From: Prionace glauca
Lineage: Eukaryota > Chordata > Chondrichthyes > Carcharhiniformes > Carcharhinidae
Length of the DNA stretch: 64,000 bases
Direction of reading: 5' to 3'
NCBI GenBank assembly: GCA_037974335.1
Contig: CM075760.1
Coordinates: 39,026,182 to 39,090,181, forward strand
This document shows, one piece after another, positions 1 through 10,589 of the stretch. Each line of letters opens with the position of its first letter. Positions within the stretch are counted from its first letter, which is position 1. The notes under the pieces were generated by a model. It had not been told where the DNA came from. It was given only the letters and a program-made list of their open reading frames with translations, and searched no databases. Made by a program: the position numbers and the translations under genes.

Positions 1-2003
1 ACTGCAGCAGGTAGGGCACTCCAATCCTTCACCACCTGCTGGGTAAAGAACCTACCCCTGACATCCGTCCTGTAGCTACCCCCCCTTAATTTAAAGCCAT
101 GCCCCCTCGTGCTAGCTTTCTCCATCCGATGAAAAAGGCTATCGCTGTCCACCCTATCTAAACCTCTAATCATCTTGTATGTTTCAATAAGATCCCCTCT
201 TAGCCACCTTCTTTCCAACGAAAACAACCCCAAATCCCTCAGTCTCTCCTCATAGGACCTCCCCACCATACCAGGCAACATCCTAGTAAACCTCCTCTGC
301 ACCCTCTCCAAAGCCTCCACATCCTTCCTGTAATGTGGGGACCAGAACTGCACTCCAAGTGCAACAGTACTCCAAGTGCGGCCGCACCAGAGTAGTGCAC
401 AGCTGCAACATGACGCTGCGACTCTTAAATTCAATCCCCCTACCAATAAACGCCAAGACACCGTATGCCTTCTTAACAACCTTATCTACTTGATTCCCAA
501 CTTTCAGGGATCTATGTACACATACACCTAGATCCCTCTGTTCATCCACACAATTCAAAGTCCTCCCGTTAGCCCTATACTCGACACATCTGTTGCTCCT
601 ACCGAAGTTAATTACCTCACATTTCTCCGCATTAAACTCCATCTGCCACGTCTCGGCCCAGCTCTGCAACCTATCTAAGTCTCCCTGCAGACTATGACAC
701 CCTTCCTCACAATCTACCACACCTCGACTTTGGTGTCATCAGCAAATTTACTAATCCACCCAACTATACCCTCATCCAGATCATTAATAAAGATTACAAA
801 CAGCAATGGCCCCAAAACAGATCCCTGAGGCACACCACTCATAACCGAACTCCATGATGAATATTTACCATCAACCACCACCCTCTGTCTCCTATCTGAT
901 AGCCAATTTCTGATCCAAATTCCTAGATTACCCACAATCCCATACATCTGCATTTTCTGCAGAAGCCTACCATGGTGAACCTTATCGAACGCCTTACTAA
1001 AATCCATATATACCACATCCACTGCCTTGCCCCCATCCACCTCTTTGGTCACCTTATCAAAAAACTCAATAAGGTTAGTAAGGCACGACCTACCCGCTAC
1101 AAAACCATGCTGACTATTTCTAATCAATTCATTACACTCCAAATAACTATAAATCCTATCCCTAATAATATTTTCTAAAACCTTGCCCACAACAGAAGTA
1201 AGACTCACCGGTCTATAATTCCCAAAAAAGTCTCTGTTCCCCTTCTTAAACAATGGGATAACATTCGCTATCCTCCAATCCTCTGGGACTACACCAGAGA
1301 CCAATGACGACCTGAAGATCAGAGCCAGAGGCTCTGCAATCACCTCTCTAGCCTCCCAGAGAATCCTAGGGTAGATCCCATCCAGACCAGGGGACTTATC
1401 TATTTTCAACTCCTCAAGAATATCCAGCACATCCCCCTTATCAACTGCAATACTGTCTATTTTACACCCCTGCAACCCAGTGTCCTCCTCAGCTACATTC
1501 ATGTCCCCCTGTGTGAACACCGAAGAGAAATATTGGTTCAATGCTTCTCCAATCTCCTCCGGTTCCACACACAACTTCCCTCTGCTGTCTGTAACTGGCC
1601 CTAATCTTGCCCTGACCAACCTTCTATTCTTGACATACCTATAGAACGCCTTAGGATTCTCCTTAATCCTATCAGCCAAAGTCTTCTCATGTCCTCTTTT
1701 AGCCCTTCTTAACTCACTCTTCAACTCCCTCCTAGCCAATCTAAAGCTTTCTAGTGCACTACCCGAGCCCTCAAATCTCATCCGAACATAAGCCTCCTTT
1801 TTCTTTTTAACCATCGACTCAACTCTTTTAGTGCACCACGGTTCCCTAGATCTACCAATTCCTCCATGCCTGACAGGGACATACCTATCAAGGACTCGCA
1901 GTAGCTGCTCCTTGAAAAAACTCCACATTTCGGACGTTCCCAGTACCTGTAATCTCCTAGTCCAATCTATGCTTCCTAATTCACTCCTAATAGCCTCATA
2001 ATT
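1..2003 (-). mobile_element. CR1-like LINE copy A, RT part (continues beyond window start)
   Basis: This is the reverse-transcriptase part of a non-LTR retrotransposon on the minus strand. A 404-codon frame (1928 to 714) carries RT motifs [36 protein letters not shown] and FADDTK. A 145-codon frame (720 to 283) continues the protein, so a frameshift lies near 715-720. The C-terminal region reads on to base 1, where the window cuts the element. The ORF is open upstream to the insertion of copy B. Its 5' continuation, with part of the endonuclease domain, lies at 3859-4180. CR1-like is my family call from the RT motifs and the C-terminal LEYC...RVQRRFTR block. Confidence 0.9.
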
Positions 2004-3858
2004 TGCTCAAAAAAGGCAGTAGGGATAACCCTGGGAATTATAGACCGGTGAGGTTGACGTCGGTGGTAGGGAAGTTAATGGAAAAAATACTTAGGGGTAG
2101 GATGTATGAGCATTTGGAGCGTTGCGATCTGATTAGGGATACGCAACATGGCTTTGTTAGAGGGAGGTCTTGCCTTACGAATCTGGTGGAATTCTTTGAG
2201 GAGGTGACTAAAACGGTTGATGATGGGAGAACCGTTGATGTCATCTATATGGATTTCAGTAAGGCGTTTGACAAAGTCCCTCACGGTCGGCTGGTAGAAA
2301 AGGTTAAGGCGCATGGGATACGAGGCCAGGTAGCTAGGTGGATTGAGAACTGGCTGGGAAATAGGAGACAGAGGGTAGCTGTGGAAGGGACCTTGTCGGG
2401 CTGGAGGCCAGTGACCAGTGGTGTGCCGCAGGGCTCAGTACTGGGACCTCTCCTCTTTGTAGTCTACATAAATGACTTGGAAGAGGGCGTAGGTGGTGTG
2501 ATTAGCAAGTTTGCTGATGACACCAAGATGGCAGGGTTGGCGGGTACGGAACTGGATTGTCAGGTGATACAACAGGATATAGATAGGCTGGTGCAGTGGG
2601 CAGATAGGTGGCAGATGGCATTTAATCCTGACAAATGCGAGGTGATGCATTTTGGACGGAATAATGCAGAGAGGAGCTATGAGATTAAAGGGAGGCCGAT
2701 TAGGAGTATAGACATACAGAGGGACCTGGGAGTGCAGGTTCACAAATCCATGAAGGTTGCATCACAAGTGGAGAAGGTTGTTAGGAAGGCTTATGGGATG
2801 TTGGCCTTTATAGGAAGGGGCATAGAGTATAAAAGCTGCTGTCTAATGCTTCAGTTGTACAGAACGTTGGTTAGACCGCATTTGGAGTACTGCGTCCAGT
2901 TCTGGTCACCTTACTACCGGAAGGACGTGGAGTCTCTGGAAAGGGTGCAGAGGAGGTTTACCAGGATGTTGCCTGGCATGGGGGGACTGGGTTACGAGGA
3001 GAGGTTGAAGAAACTGGGACGATTCTCCTTGGAAAGGCGGAGATTGAGAGGGGACATGATAGAAGTATATAAGATAATGAAGGGAATGGATAGAGTTAAT
3101 AGTGAGAGACTGCTCCCTAGACTAGATACAAACACGAGAGGTCATCATTTAAGGGTGAGGGGGGAGAGGTATAATTTGGAGGTGAGAAGAAGGTTCTTTA
3201 CGCAGAGAGTTGTAGGGGTCTGGAACGCGCTACCGAGTAGGGTGGTGGAGGCAGGAACATTGGACTCGTTTAAGATGCAGTTAGATAGGCACATGAGTGA
3301 AACGAGAATGGAGGGATATGGTAGGGGATATTAAATAGGGTTAAACCTCGGGAGACACCGGAAAGGCAGGCTGTAAGATTAATATTTTTGACTTTATTCC
3401 ACAGGTGGAGGTCCACCTCGTGTCAAACGAGGGACATTCACACGGCGGGTCGTGCCTGGGCTGCTCTTGGAAGTTCCAGGAGTGGCCTAGGACTTCGTGT
3501 CGGTGTGTGTGCTTGATCCTGGACCGGTAGATGGGCGCCGCAACAGCTCAGTGACTAGCACTGCTGGCTGTGCAGACACATGGATTTGGGCCTGTGTCTG
3601 TGGGAGTTTGAGCATTCTCCCTGTGGTTGCGTGGGTTTCCTCCGGGCGCTCCGGTTTCCTCCCACACCCCAAAAATGTGCTCTGAGGCTAATCGGTTTTT
3701 ACCAAATTGACACTATATCTTCCCTGAATCTGACTGAGTAGGGTTCCATTCATAGATATGCAGGGTAGAATAGGTGCAGGGTGATGTGGCGGCGCGGGCT
3801 CGTTGAGCCGAAGGGCCTGTTTCCCGTGCTGGATTGTTCTTTGTTTTTTGTTCTTTGT
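2004..3858 (+). mobile_element. CR1-like LINE copy B inserted into copy A, with V-domain-like 3'UTR
   Basis: This is a 5'-truncated LINE. It has an uninterrupted 443-codon RT frame (2003-3334; motifs [35 protein letters not shown]) and a 3'UTR of about 520 bp ending in a TTGTTCTTTG-type tail. It sits head-to-head inside copy A and is bounded by the 6-bp direct repeat ataatt (1998-2003 and 3859-3864). Removing it restores the GGTAATTATGAGGC reading of copy A, so ataatt is a target-site duplication. The 3'UTR holds the segment TTTCCTCCGGGCGCTCCGG, which resembles the central domain of vertebrate V-SINEs. Closely related UTRs follow LINE sequence at 4440-4834 and 31131-31640. Confidence 0.9.
3335..3858 (+). 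mobile_element. 3'UTR of LINE copy B (V-SINE-like core plus LINE tail)
   Basis: This is the non-coding end of LINE copy B. Three parts can be seen. The first is a unique 5' part (about 3380-3540) containing a CTCGTGTCAAACGAGGG block also found in the 31.1-34.0 kb copy. The second is a core (about 3590-3680) resembling the V-SINE domain (GCGTGGGTTTCCTCCGG, CTCCCACACCCCAAA). The third is a tail, CGTTGAGCCGAAGGGCCTG, then TTGTTCTTTG. The tail box GAAGGGCCTGTTT is shared with other LINE 3' ends in the window. Confidence 0.75.
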
Positions 3859-4180
3859 ATAATTACCCTTACCCCAGCTAAAACTACTGACCCGAGGTTC
3901 ATGCCTATCCCTTCCCATCACTAAGGTGAACGTAACCGAATTATGGTCACTATCACCAAAGTGCACACCAACTTCCAAGTCTGGGACCTGGTCTGGCTCA
4001 TTTCCCAGCACCAAATCCAATATAGCCTCACCTCTAGTTGGCCTATCTACATACTGAGTCAAAAAACCTTCCTGCACGCTTTGTACAAACACTGACCCCT
4101 CTAACGAGCTAGAACCATAGCAATTCCATTAATATTCGCAAAGTTAAAGTCCCCCATAACAATTACCCTATTACTTTCAC
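3859..4180 (-). mobile_element. 5' continuation of LINE copy A (endonuclease C-terminal part)
   Basis: On the minus strand this encodes residues typical of the end of the AP-like endonuclease of CR1 LINEs: YVDRPTRGEAILDLVLGNE, then the catalytic-end motif GDSDHNSVTF (SDH). It runs in frame into the RT part at 2003 once the inserted copy B and one ataatt repeat are removed. The element is 5'-truncated near 4180. Confidence 0.85.
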
Positions 4181-4220
4181 ATTATCATGGTTGATCATCA
4201 AAATCAATATCCTGATCGTG

Positions 4221-4834
4221 TTACAACTGTACAAAACTCTGGTGTGGCCGCACTTGGAGTATTGCGTACAGTTCTTGTCGTCACATTATAAGAAAGATGT
4301 GGAGGCATTGGAAAGGGTGCAGAGGAGGTTTACCAGGATGTTGCCTGGTATGGTTGGAAGGTCTTATGAGGAAAGGCTGAGGGACTTGAGGTTATTTTCA
4401 TTGGAGAGAAGAAGGTTACGAGGTGAGAAGAAGGTAGAGGATGTTTCGAGAGTAGCCTAGTACGTCGCGTCTTTTGTGTATGCTTAAAACTGGACCAGCA
4501 GATGGGCACCACAACAGCTCAGTGACTATCACTGTTTGCTGTGCAGATACATGGATTTGGGCCAGTTTCTGTGCGAGTTTGCGCATTCTCCCCGTGCTTG
4601 CGTGGGTTTCCTCCGGGTGCTCCAGTTTCCTCCCACACCCCAAAGATGTGCTCTTAGGCTGATTGGTGTAACAAATTGTCCCTAAATTATTCTCCCCTGA
4701 CTCTGGTTTCCAATGGGGGTACCATAAGCATAGACATGGTTCGAGGGAGGTGTAGGAAAAACACATTGTTAAGATGGCAGTGTGGGCTCGTTGGGCCAAA
4801 GGGCCTGTTTCCCGTGCTGTGTTGTTCTTTGTTC
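4221..4834 (+). mobile_element. CR1-like LINE fragment, ORF end fused to a B-type 3'UTR
   Basis: The start encodes the C-terminal RT-associated block (LQLYKTLVWPHLEYCVQF, VQRRFTRMLPGM). At about 4420-4445 it jumps to the 3'UTR seen in copy B, so an internal deletion removed the last roughly 100 codons. The V-like core is at 4560-4650 and the tail CGTTGGGCCAAAGGGCCTG ends with TTGTTCTTTG at 4834. Confidence 0.8.
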
Positions 4835-5257
4835 AGCGCTAACCCACTGTGTCACTGTGCCCCCAGGAATCAAACCTGGGTCTCTGCAACTACGTGGCAG
4901 CAGTGCTAACCCACTGTGTCACTGTGCCCCCGGGAATCGAACCAGGGTCTCTGCAACTGCGTGGCAGCAGTGCTAACCCACTGTGCCCCCGGGAATCGAA
5001 CCTGGGTCTCTGCAACTGCGTGGCAGCAGTGCTAACCCACTGTGTCACTGTGCTCCCGGGAATCGAACCTGGGCCACTGCAACTACGTGGCAGCAGTGCT
5101 AACCCACTGTGTCACTGTGCCCCCGGGAATCGAACCTGGATCTCTGCAACTACGTGGCAGCAGTGCTAACCCACTTTGTCACTGTGCCCCCGGGAATCGA
5201 ACCTGGGTCTCTGCAACTACGTGGTGGCAGTGCTAACCCACTGTGTCACTGTGCCAC
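4835..5257 (-). repeat. 67-bp minisatellite made of SINE tRNA-like heads
   Basis: There are about six and a half tandem copies; CCACTGTG recurs at 4844, 4911, 4978, 5037, 5104, 5171 and 5238. The period is 67 bp, with one copy about 8 bp shorter. On the minus strand each unit reads like a tRNA-derived SINE head, with an A-box-like CAGTGGGTTAGCACTG and a B-box GGTTCGATTCCCGGG. No SINE body follows. The array starts exactly at the tail of the preceding LINE. Confidence 0.85.
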
Positions 5258-5601
5258 CCCAAAATTGTCAATTACTCATTTCTCATCAATGTTTTTCACA
5301 CTGATGAGAGACTGGGTTCAGGGGATCATTCCAGTTCACTGTATACCCAGTTCACACTGGGGACAGGGTCTTCTCACCTCGTAACCTTGTTCATCTGCTT
5401 TGAGTTTGGGAAGAGATTCATTGTTTGGAGGTCGGATTGATAGTGTCTAGTTTTTGGGGGTCACTGTGGGTGGTTTTCCCTTACTGATCATTACATTTGT
5501 AAAGATGAAGACAGAATTTTAAGAAGGCGACAACAGGAACTCTCATCCTGTTCAACATGAAACTAAACTCATTGTTAATTCCTCCTCAGTAACAATTTTT
5601 A
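5258..5601. other. Unassigned stretch
   Basis: No coding frame, RNA gene or repeat is recognised here. The sequence is of ordinary base composition between two minisatellites. Confidence 0.5.
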
Positions 5602-6004
5602 TAATAACTGAGAGAGGTTTAGGGCAGAGTTTACTGATACAAGGCCCAGATTGTAATAACTGAGAGAGATTTAGGACAGAGATTATTGATACAAGGCCCA
5701 GATTGTAATAACTGAGAGAGGTTTAGGGCAGAGATTACTGATACAATCCCAGATTGTAATAACTGAGAGAGGTTTTGGGCAGAGATTACTGATACAAGGC
5801 CCAGACTGTAATAACTGAGAGAGGTTTAGGGCAAAGATTACAGATACAAGACCCAGACTGTAATAACTGAGAGAGGTTTAGGGCAGAGATTACTGATACA
5901 ATCCCAGATTGTAATAACCGAGAGGCGTTCAGGGCAGAGATTACTGATAGAAGGCCCTGATTGTAATAACTGAGAGAGGTTTAGGGCAGGGTTTACTGAT
6001 ACAA
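5602..6004. repeat. 52-bp minisatellite, about 8 copies
   Basis: The motif TAATAACTGAGAGAGGTTT recurs at 5602, 5654, 5706, 5757, 5809, 5861, 5912 and 5964, a period of 51-52 bp. Copies differ by few substitutions, and alternate units lack one or two bases in the ACAAGGCCCAG part. Confidence 0.9.
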
Positions 6005-6155
6005 ATGTGCTGTCCTTACCCGGTCTGGCCTATATGTGACTCCAGATCCACAATAATGTGGTTTACTCTGAACTGCCTCGGGAACCGAGAGATGGGCAGT
6101 AAATGTTGGGCCAGCCAGTGTTGCCCATGTCCCATGAATGAATAAAAATCAAACC
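6005..6155 (+). repeat. Dispersed repeat with LINE-like tail
   Basis: This contains CTGGCCTATATGTGACTCC and ends GGGCCAGCCAGTGTTGCCC, then CATGAATGAATAAAA. From memory, this ending resembles the 3' end of the other LINE family at 61.0-62.3 kb, which suggests a SINE mobilised by that LINE. It abuts the 52-bp minisatellite. Confidence 0.5.
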
Positions 6156-6199
6156 TTTCCATCTCACTCTCATTCCTCCTTCCTGATGCCTAACCAACA

Positions 6200-6387
6200 T
6201 TTTATATAATTCCAGCATAACCTCCCCACACTTAAACACTGTGCCTCGGCTAATAAAGAAGTGAACCGTGAGTCTCCTTAACCACTTTATTCACCTGTCC
6301 TGTTACCTTAAGGGACAGGTGTACATGCACACCGAGCTCCCTCTGATTCTTGGAGCTTCCCAGGATCCTACTGTTCATCATGTAGTC
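6200..6387 (-). mobile_element. Old CR1-like LINE fragment
   Basis: On the minus strand this resembles the segment coding for the RT C-terminal region (the complement of ATAAAGAAGTGAACC...CCACTTTATTCACCTGTCC). It is degenerate, with no open frame. Confidence 0.5.
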
Positions 6388-6969
6388 ATAAGAACATAAG
6401 AAATAGGAGCAGGAGTAGGCCATCTAGCCCTTCGAGCCTGCCCCGCCATTCAATAAGATCATGGCTGATCTGTCGTGACTCAGCTCCACCTTCCCGCCCT
6501 CTCCCCATAACCCTTAATCCCTTCTCTTATCAAAAACCCATCAACCCGCTTCTTAAAAATATTTAGCGAGGCAGCCTCCACCACTTCAACGGGCAGAGAA
6601 TTCCAGAGATTCACCACCCTTTGAGTGAAGAAGTTCCTCCTCAACTCTGTTCTAAACCGCCCCCCCCCCTTTATCTTGAGGCTGTGCCCCCTAGTCCGAC
6701 CGTCTTTTTTGAGCGGGAACAGTCTCTCCACCTCTATCCTATCCATCCCATTCATCATCTTATACGTCTCAATGAGATCTCCCCTCATTCTTCTAAACTC
6801 TAACGAGTACAAGCCTAGTTTATTCAGCCTCTCCTCATAGCTCAATCCCCTCAACTCCGGTATCAGCCGAGTAAACCTCCTCTGCACTCCCTCCAGGGCC
6901 AAAACATCCTTGCGCAGGTGCGGCGCCCAAAACTGCACACAGTACTCCAGCTGCAGCCTCACCAATGCC
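6388..6969 (-). mobile_element. CR1-like LINE copy D, 3' part
   Basis: The minus strand encodes VRLQLEYCVQFWAPHLRKDV through FFTQRVVNLWNSLPVEVVEA and ends with the 3' tail TTCTTATGTTCTTATG (about 6388-6402). The element is split by copy E at 6976-7780 and continues at 7781-9420. The same family occurs at 12893, 18005, 20633 and 43463. Confidence 0.9.
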
Positions 6970-6975
6970 CTATAC

Positions 6976-7780
6976 GGACTTCAACGCGGATAAATGTGTA
7001 GTAGTCCATTTCGGCAGAACCAACGGGATGAACGAGTACACTATTAAGGGCAGGGGTCTTAGTAGCGTTGAAGAGCAGAAGGATCTCGGGGTCCGGGTTC
7101 ACAGGACTCTTAAATCGGCCTCGCAGGTGGAGGAGGTGGTCAAGAAGGCGTATGGTGTACTGGCCTTCATTAATCGAGGGATTGAGTTTAGGAGTCGGGA
7201 GGTAATGCTGCAACTTTACAGGACCCTTGTCAGGCCTCATTTGGAGTACTGTGCGCAGTTCTGGTCGCCTCACTATAGGAAAGATGTAGAAGCTATTGAA
7301 AGGGTGCAGAGGAGATTTACAAGGATGTTGCCTGGACTGGGAGGCATGCCTTATGAAGATAGGTTGAGGGAGCTGGGACTCTTTTCCCTGGAGAGGCGAA
7401 GGTTGAGAGGCGACCTGATAGAAGTTTATAAAATGTTGAGAGGAATAGATAGGGTGGACTCTCAGAGGCTATTTCCCCGGGTTGAAATGGTCGCTACGAG
7501 GGGACACAGATTTAAGGTGCGGGGAGGGAAGTACAGAGGTGATGTTAGGGGTAAGTTTTTCACTCAGAGGGTGGTGAGTGATTGGAATCGGCTGCCGTCG
7601 TCGGTGGTGGAGGCGAACTCGCTGGGGTCTTTTAAAAGACTTCTGGATGAGTATATGGGGTTTAATGGGATTGGGGGTTATAGATAGGTCTATAGATTGG
7701 TGGGGTTGATGCGATCGGCGCAACTCGAGGGCCGAAGGGCCTGTTTGTGCTGTAATGTTCTATGTTCTATGTTCTATGTT
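6976..7780 (+). mobile_element. Young 5'-truncated LINE copy E inserted into copy D
   Basis: An open frame of 240 codons runs from DFNADKCVVVHFG to the natural end NGIGGYR and stop (7685-7687). It is followed by a short 3'UTR and the tail TTCTATGTTCTATG. It is flanked by the direct repeat ctatac (6970-6975 and 7781-7786). The intact sister copy at 21220-21232 reads straight across this site, so ctatac is the target duplication. The protein differs from the 22.5-24.2 kb copy at only about five of 240 positions, so the insertion is recent. Confidence 0.92.
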
Positions 7781-9420
7781 CTATACAGCTGCAGCAAGAC
7801 CTCCCTACTTTTATATTCAATCCCCTTCGCTATGAAGGCCAGCATCCCATTCGCCTTCCTGACCACCTGCTGCACCTGCAAGCTGGGTTTTTGCGACTCA
7901 TGCACAAGGACCCCGAGGTCCCTCTGCACCGTCGCCTGCTGCAGTTTTTCGCCCCGTAAGTAATAGTCCTTCCTACCATTCCTCCTACCAAAGTGGACCA
8001 CCTCACACTTGCCAACATTAAATTCCATTTGCCATTTCCTGGCCCATTCGCCCAGCCTATCTAGATCCTTCTGCAGACTCTCCACACCCTCCGCACAATT
8101 TGCCTTTCCCCCAATCTTGGTGTCATCAGCAAATTTCGACACCCTGCACTCGGTTCCCTCCTCCAGATCATCTATATAAATGGTAAATAGCTGAGGCCCC
8201 AGCACCGACCCCTGGGGCACCCCACTAGTCACCAACCGCCAATCCGAATAGCATCCATTGACCCCCACTCTCTGCCTCCTATTTGACAACCAATCCTCTA
8301 TCCACGCTAACACCCTACCCCCAACTCCATGTCCCCTGACCTTCTGCAATAACCTCTTGTGAGGTACCTTGTCAAACGCCTTCTGAAAATCCAGAAAGAC
8401 CACATCCACCGGCTCTCCTCCATCCACTGGCCTAGACACATCCTCATAGAACTCCAGTAAATTTGTCAGACACGACTTCCCTTTAATGAAACCGTGTTGC
8501 GTCCGCCCTATCAAGCAATTCCCCTCGAGATGCCTCGCTATTTCCTCCTTAATGACGGTTTCTAACATTTTACCTACCACAGACGTTAAACTAACCGGCC
8601 TATAATTCCCTGCCTTTTGCCTGGCACCCTTCTTAAACAACGGCGTAACATTAGCTGTTTTCCAATCTTCCGGCACTTCCCCGGAATCCAGCGACGTCTG
8701 GAAAATAACCACCAAGGCATCCACTATCACCTCCGCCATTTCTTTCAGAACCCTCGGATGCATTCCATCCGGTCCTGGGGACTTGTCCACAATCAGCCCC
8801 TCCAGTCTGTCGAGCACCACCTCTCTAGTAACAGTAATGTCATTAAGACCCTCCATTCCTACCACCTTTCCATCGCTAACACCCGGCAAATTATTCACGT
8901 CCTCCTCCGTGAAGACAGAAACAAAGAAGTTATTCAAGACGTTAGCCATATCCCTATCCCCTACCACTAGCTCCCCTTTCTCATCCTCTAAAGGACCAAC
9001 GTTTACCCTAGCCAGCCTCTTCCTTTTTATATATTTATAAAAACTCTTGCTATCCTTTTTTATATTAAGTGCTAGCCCAGCCTCATAGCTTCTCCTACCC
9101 TCCTTTATCAATTTCTTTGTCAATCTTTGTTGACATTTAAACCTTTCCCAATCCTCTTCTCGCCCACTGCTCTTAGCTACTCTAAACTCCTCCGCTTTTA
9201 ATTTAACACTTTCCTTCACCTCCTTCGTTATCCACGGCTTATTACCTCTCCTCCTACTGTCCTTTTTAACCATCGGAATAAATTTCTGCTGAGCACCAAG
9301 AAAGATCTCCTTAAAGATCCTCCACTGCTCCTCAGCAGACCTACCTTCCAACGCGTTCCCCCAGTCCACATTCGCCAATTCTTCTCTCATCCTACCATAC
9401 TCCCCTCTATTCAAACAAAG
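7781..9420 (-). mobile_element. CR1-like LINE copy D, RT part
   Basis: A 546-codon open frame on the minus strand holds a linker (MNRGEYGRMREELANVDWG...), then RT motifs [44 protein letters not shown] and FADDTKIGG. It then continues to LLQLYRT, where copy E interrupts it. The endonuclease domain is missing, so the element is 5'-truncated near 9420. RT residues look intact. Confidence 0.92.
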
Positions 9421-9424
9421 GACG

Positions 9425-9890
9425 CGAGTCCCTTCTCTTGTTTGCCCTGCCCGAGTGCATCACCTCACACTGATCCCCATTGCCACGGATCCGCCCGTCT
9501 CTATCCCCCTGTAATCTAAGGCTATCCTCCCCTTTTCCACCCGAACAATTCTCCTATCATCCACAAATTTACTGATGAACGTCCTGCATTTAAGACTAAG
9601 TTATTTAAATAAACCACAAACAATAAGGGCCCCAACATCGATCCCTGTGGGACCCCACTGGATACAAGCTTTCAGTCTGAAAATCCCCCCTCCCAGTCAC
9701 CATCACCCTCTGCTTCCTGCCACTCAGCCAATTCCGGATCCAATTTGACACTTTTACTTGGATCTCATGGGATCTTAAATTCCCGATTAGTCTCCCATGT
9801 GGGACCTTGTCAAAAGCCCTGCTGAAGTCCAAGAAGACTACATCAGAAGCATTGCCCTCAAATACACATCTGGTCACTTCTTTGAAAAAA
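9425..9890 (-). mobile_element. Degenerate CR1-like LINE fragment
   Basis: The minus strand encodes ASDVVFLDFSRAFDKVPHG and NWIRNWLSGRKQRVMVTG, then loses frame. It is a different and older family than copy D next to it. Confidence 0.75.
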
Positions 9891-10000
9891 TGGTTCAGTT
9901 CTGGGATCCCCAGAATAGGAGGGATGTGGTAGAACTGGGAATGGTACAGAGGAGATTTACCATGATGTTACCTGGCCTGGAGAGTTTCAGTTCATTGACT
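9891..10000 (+). mobile_element. Short CR1-like LINE fragment
   Basis: The plus strand encodes VQFWDPQNRRDVVELGMVQ, then RRFTMMLPGLE, the conserved C-terminal block of these LINEs. Confidence 0.7.
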
Positions 10001-10130
10001 CATAGAATTCTAAATTGGTGACACTGGGCAGAGCAGCCTGATTTTTCCTGATGCCCCCCCCCCTCATAAAATTGAGTTAGCAATACCCCCACCTGCCCTG
10101 TGTTCCCCCAAAATACATTTGCCCCAGTGT

Positions 10131-10400
10131 CAGCATGGTGGGACAGTGGTTAACACTGCAGCCTCACTGTGCTAGGGACCTGTGGGTCATTTGCACGTTG
10201 TCCCCGTGTCTGTGTGGGTTTTCTCCGGTTTCCTTCCCCAGTCTGAAAGACATGCTGGGTTAGGGGGCATTGGGCCGTGCTTAAATTCCCCCTCAGTGTT
10301 ACCCCAACAGGAATGTAGAGTCTAGGGGAATTCTCAGAGTAACTTCATTGCATTGTTAATGTAAGCCGACTTACTAGTGACACTAATAAATAAACTTAAA
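10131..10400 (+). mobile_element. tRNA-headed SINE with V-domain (HE1-like)
   Basis: The head GGTGGGACAGTGGTTAACAC is tRNA-like. The centre has CCCCGTGTCTGTGTGGGTTTTCTCCGG in degraded V-SINE form. The 3' end reads TGTAAGCCGACTTACTAG, then ACACTAATAAATAAACTT. The 3' end resembles elasmobranch HE1-type SINEs as I remember them. Confidence 0.65.
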
Positions 10401-10589
10401 CTGCAGGTCTCGGTGCTGCTGTGACAATGCACCCTCTTGTTTAAACACTCTGCAATGCTGAGCCTGGGGAGAGGAGTGAACAACAGGGAGCAGCATTGCA
10501 GCTTCTCTCCCCCCCATTGAAACTGGGATTGTTGCTCCATCTGCTGCACCTCCCCACCACATCCACTGGGGGGCAACCTGGACAATGGG

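Noticed and set aside
4782-5384. Overlapping frames with repeated PGIEPGSLQLRGSSANPLCH
   Set aside because: These are translation of the 67-bp SINE-head minisatellite, not a repeat protein.
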